NCBI GenBank assembly: GCA_958430865.1
Contig: CAUDNR010000358.1
Span: forward strand, 31,834 to 95,833
From: Entrophospora sp. SA101
Lineage: Eukaryota; Glomeromycota; Glomeromycetes; Entrophosporales; Entrophosporaceae
Reading direction: 5' to 3'
DNA length: 64,000 nt
The notes under the pieces are model-generated. The model was given only the letters and a program-made list of their open reading frames with translations, had not been told where the DNA came from and made no database searches. Made by a program: the position numbers and the translations under genes. Below are positions 47,420 through 60,334 of the stretch, in pieces. Every line of letters starts with the position of its first letter. The first letter of the stretch is position 1.

Positions 47420-48495
47420 TTATTTTTTATTTTTAAAGTTTGTGGAAGAAGGAGAATAATGATCCTTTAATATAAAATAGTTTACAAGTAATTTATAGTT
47501 ATTAATATTATTATAATAATAATTGTAAAAAAATTTATTCATGTTACTAACCCTGAACATTAATGAGATTCTACGTTTCTTGGGTATCAATTGACCCTTG
47601 AATCTATGTTCATTTGGGTCTTGAGGAATTTCATGAGTGAAATTATACCTGATCGAGTCACTTTATTTGTTGAAAATGAGAAAGTAATAAATAATTAATT
47701 AACGTACAGTATCATTATGTATGCACCGCACATATTTATCTATATTACCGTTGAACGTATAAACTTCCTGGTTCTAATAAAACAGAAAATTGAATTTCTG
47801 GATCATCTTTATGTCGAAAAATCATCACAGTTGAAGAAATTAAAGATATTCCTGCCACAATTCCACCAGAGTACTAAGTTTTTTTAAAAAATGTTATTAT
47901 TGTTGCTTGCTATTTTATTATTATTAATATCCTTTATTATAATATTAATACTTGCCTCTATATTGTCTAAATGAGGTTTTATGCCACCATAATCGGCCAA
48001 TTCTAAAATATGTATTGGCAACCATTTGATATTTTCATTTGAAAACAAATCATAAAACTTTTTTTTAAATAACTCATTTACTTTATCTTCTTCCTCATCT
48101 TTGCCATTTGTAGCAGTATCAGTAGACCAATGAGTGGCTTGACATTCTCTATAACCATGGATAACATCATCAAAGTGAGCATCTTGATAGACAACTTCTT
48201 TACCAAACGCTCTTTTCAATTTCTTTGATGATTTTTCCACAAGAAAAGATTGTTCTGATTCATTTAAATGATTTGGAAATAAAATGAAATCTTCGTCAAT
48301 TGAAAACGATGAATTTTTTTTTTGTAATTTAGAGTAATCAAAATATGGTAACGATAACTCTGATATTTTCAATGAATTATTTGAAAATTTTTTCTTTTTA
48401 GATAAATTTTGCAATGAAAAATTATTCAATTTATAAAAAAATTTGTTTTGTGATGATAAAAAGTCATTTCGTAATCTTAATATTAAAAAATTCAT
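47420..48495 (-). CDS. ALKBH7: ALKBH7-type Fe(II)/2-oxoglutarate dioxygenase
   Basis: Three exons (48495-47956, 47873-47749 and 47660-47420) encode 301 residues. The N-terminal ~60 residues are basic, Ser/Asn-rich and free of acids early on (MNFLILRLRNDFLSS), fitting a mitochondrial import signal. The core matches ALKBH7: FDDVIHGYRECQATHWS, HILELADYGGIKPHLDNIE, GIVAGISLISSTVMIFRHKD, LLEPGSLYVQRDSIRYNFTH and IPKKRRISLMFR. Iron ligands are His175 and Asp177 (HxD) and His231; Arg252 is placed for 2-oxoglutarate binding. In animals ALKBH7 is mitochondrial and linked to programmed necrosis and fatty acid metabolism. The first intron needs a GC donor (GAG/GCAAGT) to keep frame, a GC-AG intron. The C-terminal tail after LMFR is Asn/Tyr-rich and may be 3' read-on of an unspliced intron (GTTAGT follows at once). 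Divergent from EAF6 with a 113-bp gap. Confidence 0.85.
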
Positions 48496-48608
48496 TTTTT
48501 TTTTTTTGATATATGGCTGTGTGACAAAAAGTATCTTTAAAAATTAATTTACCAAAAAGTAAAATTTTTTATAATTGTATAAATAGTAAATACTAATACA
48601 GAAGAAAT
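48496..48608. promoter_or_regulatory. Divergent promoter ALKBH7 / EAF6
   Basis: Only 113 bases separate the two start codons, so both promoters and leaders lie here. It contains A/T runs and no recognised motif. Confidence 0.6.
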
Positions 48609-49416
48609 ATGCCAGATGTCAGTGACAATTCGATAATTAGAAATATTAATATTAATATGCAAGATGCTTGTGACAATTCGGTAATTAAATATGTTCATTT
48701 TTTTAAAAATAAAAAGGCTTGAATGTTTAATTAAAATTTTACTTTTAAATTTTAGCCAACAACAGTTGTTAGACAAAAAAAATATAAAGAAGTTCGAGCT
48801 AAACTTTCAGAAATGTTGAAACAAAAGAAACAGACAGATATTAATTTAGTATATATCATATATTATTATTAATGATGGTAATTATAATTATAGTTGTAAT
48901 TATATTAATATTAATCTTTTGTTGACATAGATAACAATTGAAAAAAGTATTTATAAGTTTGAAGGATCATATTTAGAAGAAACACATTCTGGTGGTAATC
49001 TTATTCGTGGGTTTGATTGTTATTATAAAAATAGTCAAGATCAAAATAATAAGATTGAAATAAACGAAGAGGATCGATTATTTTCAAAATCAAGTGCTAC
49101 TTATGAAAAGGTAGGCTAAATATATCTGCATATGTGTGTATATATATATACATGATTATGGTTATGATATTAACATTAATTTTATGAATTATAGGCTATT
49201 GAATTAGAAGACAAAAATTTAGATAGCGCAAAGAATAGTTATAATATTAATATTAATAGTAGATTAAGTACCTATAATAATATTAATAATAGGCGAAAAA
49301 AAAGACGTAGCAACAGATTGACAACATCATTTAATTATTATTATAATAATAGTAATGGTAATGATAATAATTCACCAGAAGTGAAAAAACTTCGATCAAG
49401 TCCTAGGAATATATAA
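48609..49416 (+). CDS. EAF6: NuA4 histone acetyltransferase subunit EAF6
   Basis: Four exons (48609-48680, 48756-48848, 48931-49110 and 49195-49416) encode 188 residues. After a short acidic start the helix KKYKEVRAKLSEMLKQKKQT is followed by the family signature SIYKFEGSYLEETHSGGNLI, RGFDCYYKN and EEDRLFSKSSATYEK. The C-terminus is basic and Asn-rich (NNRRKKRRSNR-like), ending in SPEVKKLRSSPRNI. EAF6/MEAF6 is a small subunit of the NuA4 and related MYST acetyltransferase complexes in the nucleus, where it helps anchor the catalytic module. The start is the first ATG after the ALKBH7 start and keeps the intron phases. It faces the RBBP4-type gene tail to tail (214-bp spacing). Confidence 0.9.
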
Positions 49417-49630
49417 AGAAGCGAAAGTAAAATATATTTATAATTAATAATTAATCAACAAAAATAACAACAATAAAACCTTCTAACTACATTTAAAGAT
49501 GGACTTTATTATTTACAAAGAAATTGTTAGTAATTATTATCATTATTTGGCAACAAATTACTTTCTATATTGTATTGCTGCTAATAATATTATTATATTA
49601 TAATTATTAAAAATGTATATAATTAATATT
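49417..49630. terminator. Convergent 3' region of EAF6 and RBBP4
   Basis: 214 AT-rich bases with AATAAA-like words (ACAATAAAAC and AATAATATTATT) on both strands, where two transcripts end towards each other. Confidence 0.45.
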
Positions 49631-51845
<2,215 letters not shown>

Positions 51846-51952
51846 TCTTTTATTTAATAGAAAATAGTATCAAAAATTCATCAAATACTGCGTCGCGCGT
51901 AAATTTTAAAATAATGATCGACGTAAATAAAATCTTTTTTCAAAAAAAAAAA
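51846..51952. promoter_or_regulatory. Divergent promoter RBBP4 / DCAF4-like
   Basis: 107 bases between the two start codons, with a CpG-rich word GCGTCGCGCG near 51891 that is unusual in this AT-rich DNA, followed by a poly-A leader before the plus-strand ATG. The compact layout suggests a shared bidirectional promoter. Confidence 0.55.
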
Positions 51953-53953
51953 ATGCCTCGTCGCAATTATTCACACAATTCACACAATCATCAAAATAGC
52001 AATAATTATCAAAAACATGAAGCGAAAAAATCAAGTTCAGAAGGTTCTTCTTCACTAATTGCGAATAAGCTGCCAAGGGAAATTCCTGGATATTATTATG
52101 ATGAAGAACGTGACAAATATTTTAAAATATCTCCGAATAGCAACTTTGGTAGCAGTCATCTACATAGCTCAGAATCAATCTCAAAAAGGAAGAAAGAGCT
52201 AGAACAGGAAAAAAAGAAAAACGATAGAAAAAAGCTACGACATCATCACGTACCTCAAAATACAATAACCTATCTTTTGGAACGTGAATTGAAACCAATG
52301 AAATCAAATTTGTATAATTAGTAAGTGGGACTTGTCTTTCATTGAGATTTTTTTACATTTATTAACAATAAAATTTTTTTTTTAGTAGAAAAGGTCAAGA
52401 AGCTATGGTCAATTCATTAAAATCTATTAGTACAATTCAAGGAACATCATCTCAAAATCATGATATAACGGATTTCCAGGTAAAGTAAAAATGATTTAAT
52501 AAATTTAATATGATTTTTCTAATCCTATTTTCTTATTTCCTTTCCTAAAAAGATTCATAAATATAGAAATACTATATATTTAGGAAATCTTGGTGGGACA
52601 GTTGGGTAAAGATATATATCACTGTTAATAATAATAAATAATCTTTATTATTAAATCTTTGGTGATTTTTTTAGGCAGATAAAATTTCAGTGTTCTTCTG
52701 AGTCATGTCATGAACTTTCTAGAACCTATATTGCTATGCTTACATCTGAAATAACATCTATCAATTTATTTGATAAAAACTTTTTGATGTAAGTTTAAAG
52801 AATTTAATTAGTAATTAGCTATTTTTTTTTTAATGAAATTTTTATTTAAAAAATAATTAATTAATAAATTTTAGATATACATCTTTAGGAAATGATTTAT
52901 CACCTGGAGTTCTACATGTTGGTGGAATAATACCACTAAGTGACGATGATGAATCAATAATTGGTGAGTGTCATTAATTGGATGAGAAGATAATAAATAA
53001 AATAAAGAATAATTTTTTAATATAATCGTAAACCATTTTCAGAATTGACACCTAATGTCATATATAATTCGAAATCTACTATTTGGACATCAACTTATTC
53101 TGAATTGGACAAATCAATCGCATTAGGTATTTCTTTGGATATATATTCTCATATTCACACATTACTTAATATATTATTAATTAATGTTATTATATAGGTA
53201 CTTCAAAAAAAGTTGTTGTACTTCAAGGTTTAGATATGCCGATTTATCGATTAAGTCAATTTAAAACAGGCAGTGATGTATTCTCTGTGGATTTTGATAA
53301 AAACCGGCCTTCGATATTGTATGCTGGTTGTAGAGATGGACAGCTTCGAATATTTGATATTAGAAGTAGTTATCGAAAAAACACTTTGTATGGCGAGGGT
53401 CCGGTTATAAAACAGTCATCACCAATTTGTCATTTAAAACAGATTGGTAGTTGGTATATTATTACTGATGGGATGGATGGTTCAGTATGTTTTATATTTA
53501 TATTCATATGTTTATTCATTGATTTATCGATAGTAAATTAATTTACATTACCTTTAGCTTTCTTTATGGGACATCAGAAAAGATCAAAATGGAAATAACA
53601 GCAATACTAGAAGTCCTAGTCGATCTCCGGTGATGGAATTCAAGGGAAATGTCAATTCAAATAATATAAGAATGGGATTTGCAGTAAATTCAAATGAAAC
53701 AATTGTTAGCGTTGCTGGTCAAGATAAACGAGTTCGATTCTATTCATTATCTACTGGTAATGCTATCAGATCGCCAATTGGCCCATTTGAAGATAAAGTG
53801 AACGCTATACGATTTTGTGATTATTACCAAAATATATATTTGTCAGGTTTTGCTGATTCTGACGAGGATGGTGTTAATGATAAGAGTGGCGAAAGAGGTG
53901 AAGGTTTATGGATAGCTGTTAATAATAAGCTTCATTGGTGGAGTGTTTCTTGA
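51953..53953 (+). CDS. DCAF4-like WD40 protein
   Basis: Eight exons (51953-52320, 52386-52479, 52553-52605, 52675-52788, 52875-52963, 53043-53126, 53198-53484 and 53558-53953) encode 494 residues. The N-terminal part is Ser/Asn/His-rich, then comes the DCAF4 (WDR21) signature LPREIPGYYYDEERDKYFKI with SESISKRKKELEQEKKK. The WD40 part has TGSDVFSVDFDKNRPSILYA, GCRDGQLRIFDIRSSYRK, GSLSLWDIRKD (across an intron) and VNSNETIVSVAGQDKRVRFY. The last WD part ends NKLHWWSVS. Human DCAF4 is a substrate receptor for the CUL4-DDB1 ubiquitin ligase, using WDxR-type motifs; FDIRSS and LWDIRK fit this. An upstream in-frame ATG at 51914 exists, but the poly-A leader directly before 51953 favours the latter. 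Confidence 0.82.
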
Positions 53954-54182
53954 TAATTGTAACAATAATGATATTAACAATAGTTTTGAATAAAATTAAT
54001 AAAAATAAGCTTTTGATTGACTTTTTAATATGTGGATTTAATTGGATCACTCGTTTGATGTAGAAACAATGAAATACAAAAAATTTGTATATCCAGTAGA
54101 ATTTGATAACGATGGTTGCGATTGTACTGGTCGCAAGTGTGATGGTTTATTTTGGGCTTCTTGATCTTTTACATAATTCTTT

Positions 54183-54458
54183 TTGCAGCGCCAAGCTTTG
54201 CCCACGTTCTCTTTGCATGAGCCTTCTAATTATTCATCCGGACTTATAAGTGAAGAAGAAGAAGATGATGATATCGACAACAACAAGGAAGAGGCTTTTA
54301 AGAGTCCATTGTCATTTAGGCAACGTATTCTACCGGGCCACTTGCTGTCACTTTATCCTTTTTATAATAATAGACACATAATAGCAAAGTCTGCTATGTA
54401 TCTTGAACGTTGCCAACAAATTATTCCTTACACTTCCAATTTCAACTATCTAATCTAA
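54183..54458 (+). CDS. Hypothetical small protein or exon
   Basis: An open stretch starting after a TTTTTGCAG acceptor: RQALPTFSLHEPSNYSSG, acidic ISEEEEDDDIDNNKEEA, then SPLSFRQRILPGHLLSLYPF and YNNRHIIAKSAMYLERCQ. A candidate first exon begins at the ATG at 54069 (KFVYPVEFDNDGCDCTGRKC), but I found no donor that joins it in phase. No family is recognised. It may be a single-exon gene without a proper ATG, or a remnant. Confidence 0.3.
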   Translation: MQRQALPTFSLHEPSNYSSGLISEEEEDDDIDNNKEEAFKSPLSFRQRILPGHLLSLYPFYNNRHIIAKSAMYLERCQQIIPYTSNFNYLI

Positions 54459-55818
54459 TATTCAAAAAAGTGCAACAATTTCAAGCCAACCTATTTTTAT
54501 TTTTATTTATACCAATTTTTCGTTGTAAACGAATCTAAAAGATCAAGAATAGCTTTTTAAAAAATAAAATAAAATATTTATTTGTAATGAATATATGAGT
54601 AAGCTTACTCGTACCTAATATATGCGTATTTTTCAACAACATAATATATGGTGCTATACCATTTACTGCGTCAATGACCAAAATTTCCCAATTTTTATTG
54701 TATCCATTCCCCCTTCTATAAGAATCGATAAAATCTCCAGCACCTGCGTGCAGATTTGCAAATAGAAACAGGATTTAAAGGCATAGTCATACTTTTCGTG
54801 AGTATACCTTTTGGCAGCTCCAAAAAGAATTCATAAAATTGATTGCGCAGTAAAATTTGGTTAAAACGACAATGGGCTTCAAGAATTTCTTGAATTAAAG
54901 GCTTTTTGATTCAAAAAATCTTATTGAAGTTCAAGAATACGAACTGTACAACAGAAATCTTGAACGGGAGAGTGTTTTTTGCAATTATTATAAATTTGAA
55001 ATAATATTGTTGTTGGCTATAATTTCATTATTTAAGAATTAATTCAATTCCTTTTGGTCTTCCATCAGACAAATTCATTAATTGTTTTTTTCAATCTAGC
55101 ATTGTTCCATCTAAATTTGTGATTTCTACCTGGTTCCTCCTTGCAACCAAAGCATCTTTTGCGTAAATTACATTGTTTTTTACATTACCAAATGCAAAAA
55201 CTCCAATTGAATTTGGGAGAGCTTTTTAAAAAATTGGTATGGCCTTTTCACCTACTCCAAAAATTTGAAAATCAATTAACACGTATTACTTTTTTATGAT
55301 GAAACGTATCTGACATTTTTGTGAATTTGTAACCAAAAATTCATTTCATAATAATAATTTCTACGAGTTCGAGCATTTCACGGGAATGATTTAGTTTTGT
55401 AGATTAATATAGAGTATACATAGTAATGGTATGGTATTATTACTTTACCAATAATTGTTGATAATAAATTAAAAACCTAGTTCCTTAATTAATGGGGGTT
55501 TAGAGGAAATTAAAATATCATTAATTTCTAGTTCTATGTTTTTTTTTATTTATAATATATCAATATAGTCGAAAAAATGTTCAATTTATTCGTGGAGGTT
55601 TTTTTAAATACAAATCAATTTCAATTATTAGCTTCGTACAAATCATTGCAGCCAAACCTTGTTTCAAGGAACCCTTGTATAATTAAATTTGCGTTACAAC
55701 GAACGACATAGTAATTTTAGTAATTTTGGCTCTCATTGTACATTATTAAATTGTCTCAAAAAGGAAAGGTTCGGTTTCTATCTTTTTCCAAAATAGATAT
55801 TATCGAGTAAAGTTAAAA
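54459..55818. other. Intergenic region with decayed minus-strand exons
   Basis: Apart from the exon pair at 54615-54905, minus-strand pieces near 55060-55230 (GNVKNNVIYAKDALVARRNQ, VEITNLDGT, LSDGRPKGIELI) are separated by stops. The part from about 55290 on is the upstream unit of the tandem kinase duplication and contains the promoter of the first kinase. Confidence 0.4.
54615..54905 (-). pseudogene. Two linked exons of an unrecognised gene
   Basis: Exon about 54905-54808 (IQEILEAHCRFNQILLRNQF, YEFFLELPK) joins across a GTATAC...GCAG intron to exon 54743-54615 (GAGDFIDSYRRGNGYNKNWE, ILVIDAVNGIAPYIMLLKNT, HILG), which ends at a GTACGAG donor. The phase is kept across the intron (AAA G/GT GCT). 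No start or end exons are found, so this is likely a relic. I do not recognise the family. Confidence 0.4.
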
Positions 55819-57469
55819 ATGTCATATATTAAATTATTATCACTAGAAAGAAAAGAATTCACATTTAAAATTTATAATGAAATGGTTATTAATACAGCAG
55901 TTAATTATTCTAATAGTGATAAAGATAATATAAAAGATTATTTTTTTTCATTAGTCAAGGAAAATGAGGAGCTTTCTGAAAATGAAAAAGAATTTTGTAA
56001 AGAAAAGTTTATTTATAATTTTGAATTAAAAAATGCAACTCATAAATTAGGCAAACCAAAAGAATGTGTCAAGTGTAAATCAACAAAATACTCTGATAGA
56101 TTCTGTGAAGGTTGCATTAGTTTACAACTACAGAGTCTTTTCACCACTTGGACATCTGGAAATGACATAATTGATAACTTTATTCAACAATGTCAAATTA
56201 AATCATCTCTACCAGACTATATTTTAGAATGGATGCCTCTTGAACAATTTGAAGACATAAAAAAATTAACTGAAGGTGGATTTAGTTCAATTTATACTGC
56301 TACATGGACAAGAGGAAAAATAACTGATTACAATGAAAAGGAAAAAGAATTTAGTTATTTTGGTGCTCAAAAAGTAGTATTAAAAAGTTTAAATAATTCA
56401 GGAAATCCAGGAAAAGCATTTTTTGATGAGGTTGGTAATTTTATTTAAAATAAAAATAAATAATGCTGTATTGTATAACACTAATTGGTTTTATATTTAA
56501 TTACAGGCAATCAATTATTGCAAAATTAAATCACCAATGATTGTTCCCTGCTATGGTATAACTAAATTCCCAGATAATGGAAATTATGCAATGGTTTTAA
56601 ATCATTATCCAGAAGGAAATTTAAGGGGTTATTTACAGAAAAATCATTCTAATTTGACATTAAAAGATAGAATTGCAATTTTTAGATGGTTATGTGTTGC
56701 ATTGTATGATATACATAAAGAAGATTTAATCCATTGTGATTTAAATAGTGGTAATATATTAATAAGTGGAGGTGATTGTTATATTACAGATTTGGGTTTA
56801 TGTGGACCAGTAGATGAAAAGTCATCAAATAAAATATATGGAATTGTATCATATGTTGCACCTGAGCTACTAAGCAGCACAAATAATACAAAGAACACAA
56901 AAGAAACAGATATTTACAGTATTGGGATGTTAATGTGGGAAATATTTGCAGGCCATCCACCATTTGATGATAGAGCTCATGATCATCATTTAATTTTTGA
57001 TATATGTGAAGGTTTACAACCACCAATATTGCCAGGAATGCCTGATGATTATGCACAAATGATGCAGAAATGTTGGGATATTGATCCATCAAAAAGACCA
57101 ACTATTAGAGATCTTTTGGATTTTGCTAAAAATAAAAATAAAGAATATTTTAAAAATGAAAGCTTAATAAATAATAGTAGTAATAATAGTTTAATAAAAA
57201 GATTATTCAAATTTTCTAAAATTAAAAAACATGAAATTGATTTTAATAATGATAGTAGCAACGGCAGCAGCAATGGTGGTGACAGTGGTGGTGATTCGCA
57301 ACAAGTATACAAATCACATCCAGAAGCATACCATACAAGTAGAATATTAGATGATGAAATTACCAAGTCAACAAGCTTAAAAAGTTATACAAGTAATGAT
57401 AGTTCATTAAATAACCTTGATTTTAACTCTCTTATCTTAAACAAAGGTGAATTAATTTTTCATTACTAA
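55819..57469 (+). CDS. Protein kinase with Cys4 N-terminal motif, tandem copy 1
   Basis: Two exons (55819-56430 and 56507-57469) encode 524 residues. The N-terminal part has a Cys4 motif (Cys83, Cys86, Cys96 and Cys99 in CVKCKSTKYSDRFCEGC), probably zinc-binding. The kinase domain spans about 145-415: KLTEGGFSSIYTATW loop, Lys189 in VVLKSL, catalytic loop IHCDLNSGN (Asp282, Asn287), DLG in place of DFG (299-301), APE in SYVAPELL, and KCWDIDPSKRPT. All catalytic residues are present, so it should be active. The C-terminal ~100 residues are Asn/Ser-rich and basic (NNSLIKRLFKFSKIKK). This matches the large tyrosine-kinase-like (TKL) Rhizophagus kinase expansion with HCDLHSGN and DLGL motifs. The role is probably signalling; substrates are unknown. 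Confidence 0.88.
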
Positions 57470-58690
57470 TTAATCGAAAATCACTTATAACTAATAATAT
57501 TTTTTATTAATAAAGAAATTAATGATGAAACGTATCTTTGACATTTTTGTGAATTTGTAACCAAAAATTATTCAACATTCTACAAGTTCAAGCATTTCAC
57601 AGGAATGACTTAGTATTGGATATTTATAGAGTATATATAGTAATGGTATGATGTTAGTATAGTATTATTTTTATTGTAAAAAAAATGTCCAATTTATTCG
57701 TGGAGTTTTTTCTGTAGTTTCAATTATTAGCTTCGTATAAATTCATTACAGTCAAATCTCGTTTCAACGAATTATAATTAAATTTGCGTTACATAGTAAT
57801 AGTAATAGTAATTCTTAAATGAAGGATTTGTATGGAAACTAATTATTATTATCATCATTCAAAATAAAAATGCAAAATTTTTCTTCTTTTTACAAACTAC
57901 ATTTCATAAAATCAAAACGCGTTCAAATTATCTTTAGCGCCACAGTTTGAAACACGCATAGGCATGTATGTAAAGTAACTTTTACATACACACAAACTTG
58001 GCGTTTTTTGTTCGATTTTTGACTTTGAAGTTAACTATATACGCGTAATAATAAACACACAACAATATTAAAACATGCTTGAGCTGTTGTACATATGGAT
58101 TAGTCAATATTAATGTTGGTATGTAGAATGGCTTTTACATAGTAAATAAGACAGGGTTTAGGTACAGACCTTTGTAAGTTCTAAAGTTTTAGATACTAAA
58201 TTTTTTCATTGTTGAATCACAATGAATCAATCATTACAAAATAGTATTTAACACGCTACCATGACATTAATAAACATTCTTGCTTTAATAATAAGGGCGA
58301 ATTGACATTTTCATTGTATAAATATAATTGCGAGAAGTTATAAGAAAGATAGGGTCAAAAAAAAATGGCTTAATTAAACTCTTTTTCGCCCTTAGAGGGA
58401 ATTACTTGTCAAGTAACCACACCACAGGTTGATGACCGTAGTTGCAGTTATAAAATAAACAAATGATTCTCTTATAAAAGAACCGGGAATTGCTATTGCA
58501 GTAGTTTATGTTTTGGCTGTACATAGCAAGTGTAGCGTCAAGTTGGTGGCCATGTTAGATCAAGGCGCAGCGACCCAATCACTATTTGATAAGTTTGTAC
58601 ATTACATTATTAAAATTGTCTCAAAAGGAAAAATTTGGTTTCTATCAACATTTATCTTTTTTCTAAAATAAATTTTAAGTAAAGTTAAAA
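57470..58690. other. Spacer between tandem kinases
   Basis: It holds the duplicated upstream region plus about 800 unique bases. In these a plus-strand piece near 58505-58595 (YVLAVHSKCSVKLVAMLD, QGAATQSLFDKF) recalls the active-site area of a retrotransposon aspartic protease, but it is too short to be sure. Confidence 0.4.
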
Positions 58691-60334
58691 ATGTCATATG
58701 ATAAATCATTATCACCAGAAAGAGCGGGATTTGTATATAAAATTAATGATGAAATGTATAATAATGCAGTGGTTAATTCTGATAGAGAAAGTAGAAAAGA
58801 TTATTTTTTTTCATTAGTTGAGAAAAACAAGGAGCTTTCTGAAAATGAAAATGAATTTTGTAAAGAAAGGTTTATTTATAATTTTGAATTAGATAATGCA
58901 ACTCATAAATTAGGCAAACCAAAAAAATGTAACAAGTGTAAATTGATAAAATACTCTGTTAGATTCTGTGAAGGTTGCATTAGTATACAATTACAGAGTC
59001 TTTTCACCGCTTGGACATCTGGAAATGACATAGTTAATAACTTTATTCAACAATGTCAAATGAAATCACCTTTGCCACAAAATATTTTAGAGTGGATACC
59101 TTTTGAGCAATTTGAAGGAGTGACAAAATTAACTGAAGGTGGATTTAGTTCAATTTATACCACTACATGGACAAGAGGTTATATAGTTGATTACAATGAA
59201 AATAAAAAGGAATTTAGTTATTTTGGAGAGCAACAAGTAGTATTAAAAAGTTTAAATAATTCAAGTAGTCCAGGAAAAGCTTTTTTTGATGAGGTTGGTA
59301 ATTTTTATTTAAAAACAAGAATAAATAATGCTGTATTGTATAACACTAATTGGTTTTATATTTAATTGCAGGCAATAAATTATTGTAAAATTAAATCAGC
59401 AGCAATTGCTACTTGCTATGGTATAACTAAATTCCCAGATAATGGAAATTATGCAATAGTTTTAAATCATTATCCAGAAGGAAATTTAAGGGGTTATTTA
59501 CAAAAAAATCATTCTAATTTGACATTAAAAAATAGAATTGCAATTTTTAGATGGTTATGTGTTGCATTATATCGTATACATGAAAAAGATTTAATCCATT
59601 GTGATTTACATAGTGGTAATGTATTAATGGGTAGAGGAGGTACCTGTTATATTACAGATTTGGGATTATGTGGACCAGTTGATAAAAAGTCATCAAATAA
59701 AACATATGGAATTGTATCATATGTTGCACCTGAGCTACTTGTAGGAAAAAATGATACAAAGAACACAAAAGAAACAGATATTTACAGTATTGGGATGTTA
59801 ATGTGGGAAATATTTGCAGGCCATCCACCATTTGATGATAGAGCTCATGATCATCATTTAATTTTTGATATATGTGAAGGTTTACAACCACCAATATTGC
59901 CAGGAATGCCTGATGATTATGCACAAATGATGCAGAAATGTTGGGATATTGATCCATCAAAAAGACCAACTATTAGAGATCTTTTGGATTTTGCTAAAAA
60001 TAAAAATAAAGAATATTTTAAAAATGAAAGCTTAATAAATAATAGTAGTAATAATAGTTTAATAAAAAGATTATTCAAATTTTCTAAAATTAAAAAACAT
60101 GAAATTGATTTTAATAATGATAGTAGCAACGGCAGCAGCAATGGTGGTGACAGTGGTGGTGATTCGCAACAAGTATACAAATCACATCCAGAAGCATACC
60201 ATACAAGTAGAATATTAAGTGATGAAATTACTAAGCCAACAAGCTTCAAAGGTTATACAAATAATGATAGTTCATTAAATAACCTTGATTTTAACTCTCT
60301 TCTCTTGAATGATGATTTTAACAAGGGCGAATAA
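58691..60334 (+). CDS. Protein kinase with Cys4 N-terminal motif, tandem copy 2
   Basis: Two exons (58691-59293 and 59372-60334) encode 521 residues and are paralogous to the gene at 55819. Cys4 motif CNKCKLIKYSVRFCEGC, glycine loop LTEGGFSSIYTTTW, VVLKSL lysine, IHCDLHSGN and ITDLGLCGPV are all kept, so an active kinase is expected. The first exon differs from copy 1 at many positions, whereas a 464-bp part of exon 2 (59754-60217) is identical to 56886-57349. The short intron (78 bp) is nearly the same in both. The C-terminus diverges again after YHTSRIL. Same inferred role as copy 1. Confidence 0.88.

Noticed and set aside
58500..58600. Retrotransposon aspartic protease
   Set aside because: Only about 30 residues with a weak DQGA motif and no flanking retroelement domains.
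57049..60249. Minus-strand frames over the tandem kinases
   Set aside because: They are shadows of the conserved kinase coding sequence on the plus strand; both copies have them because the DNA is identical.
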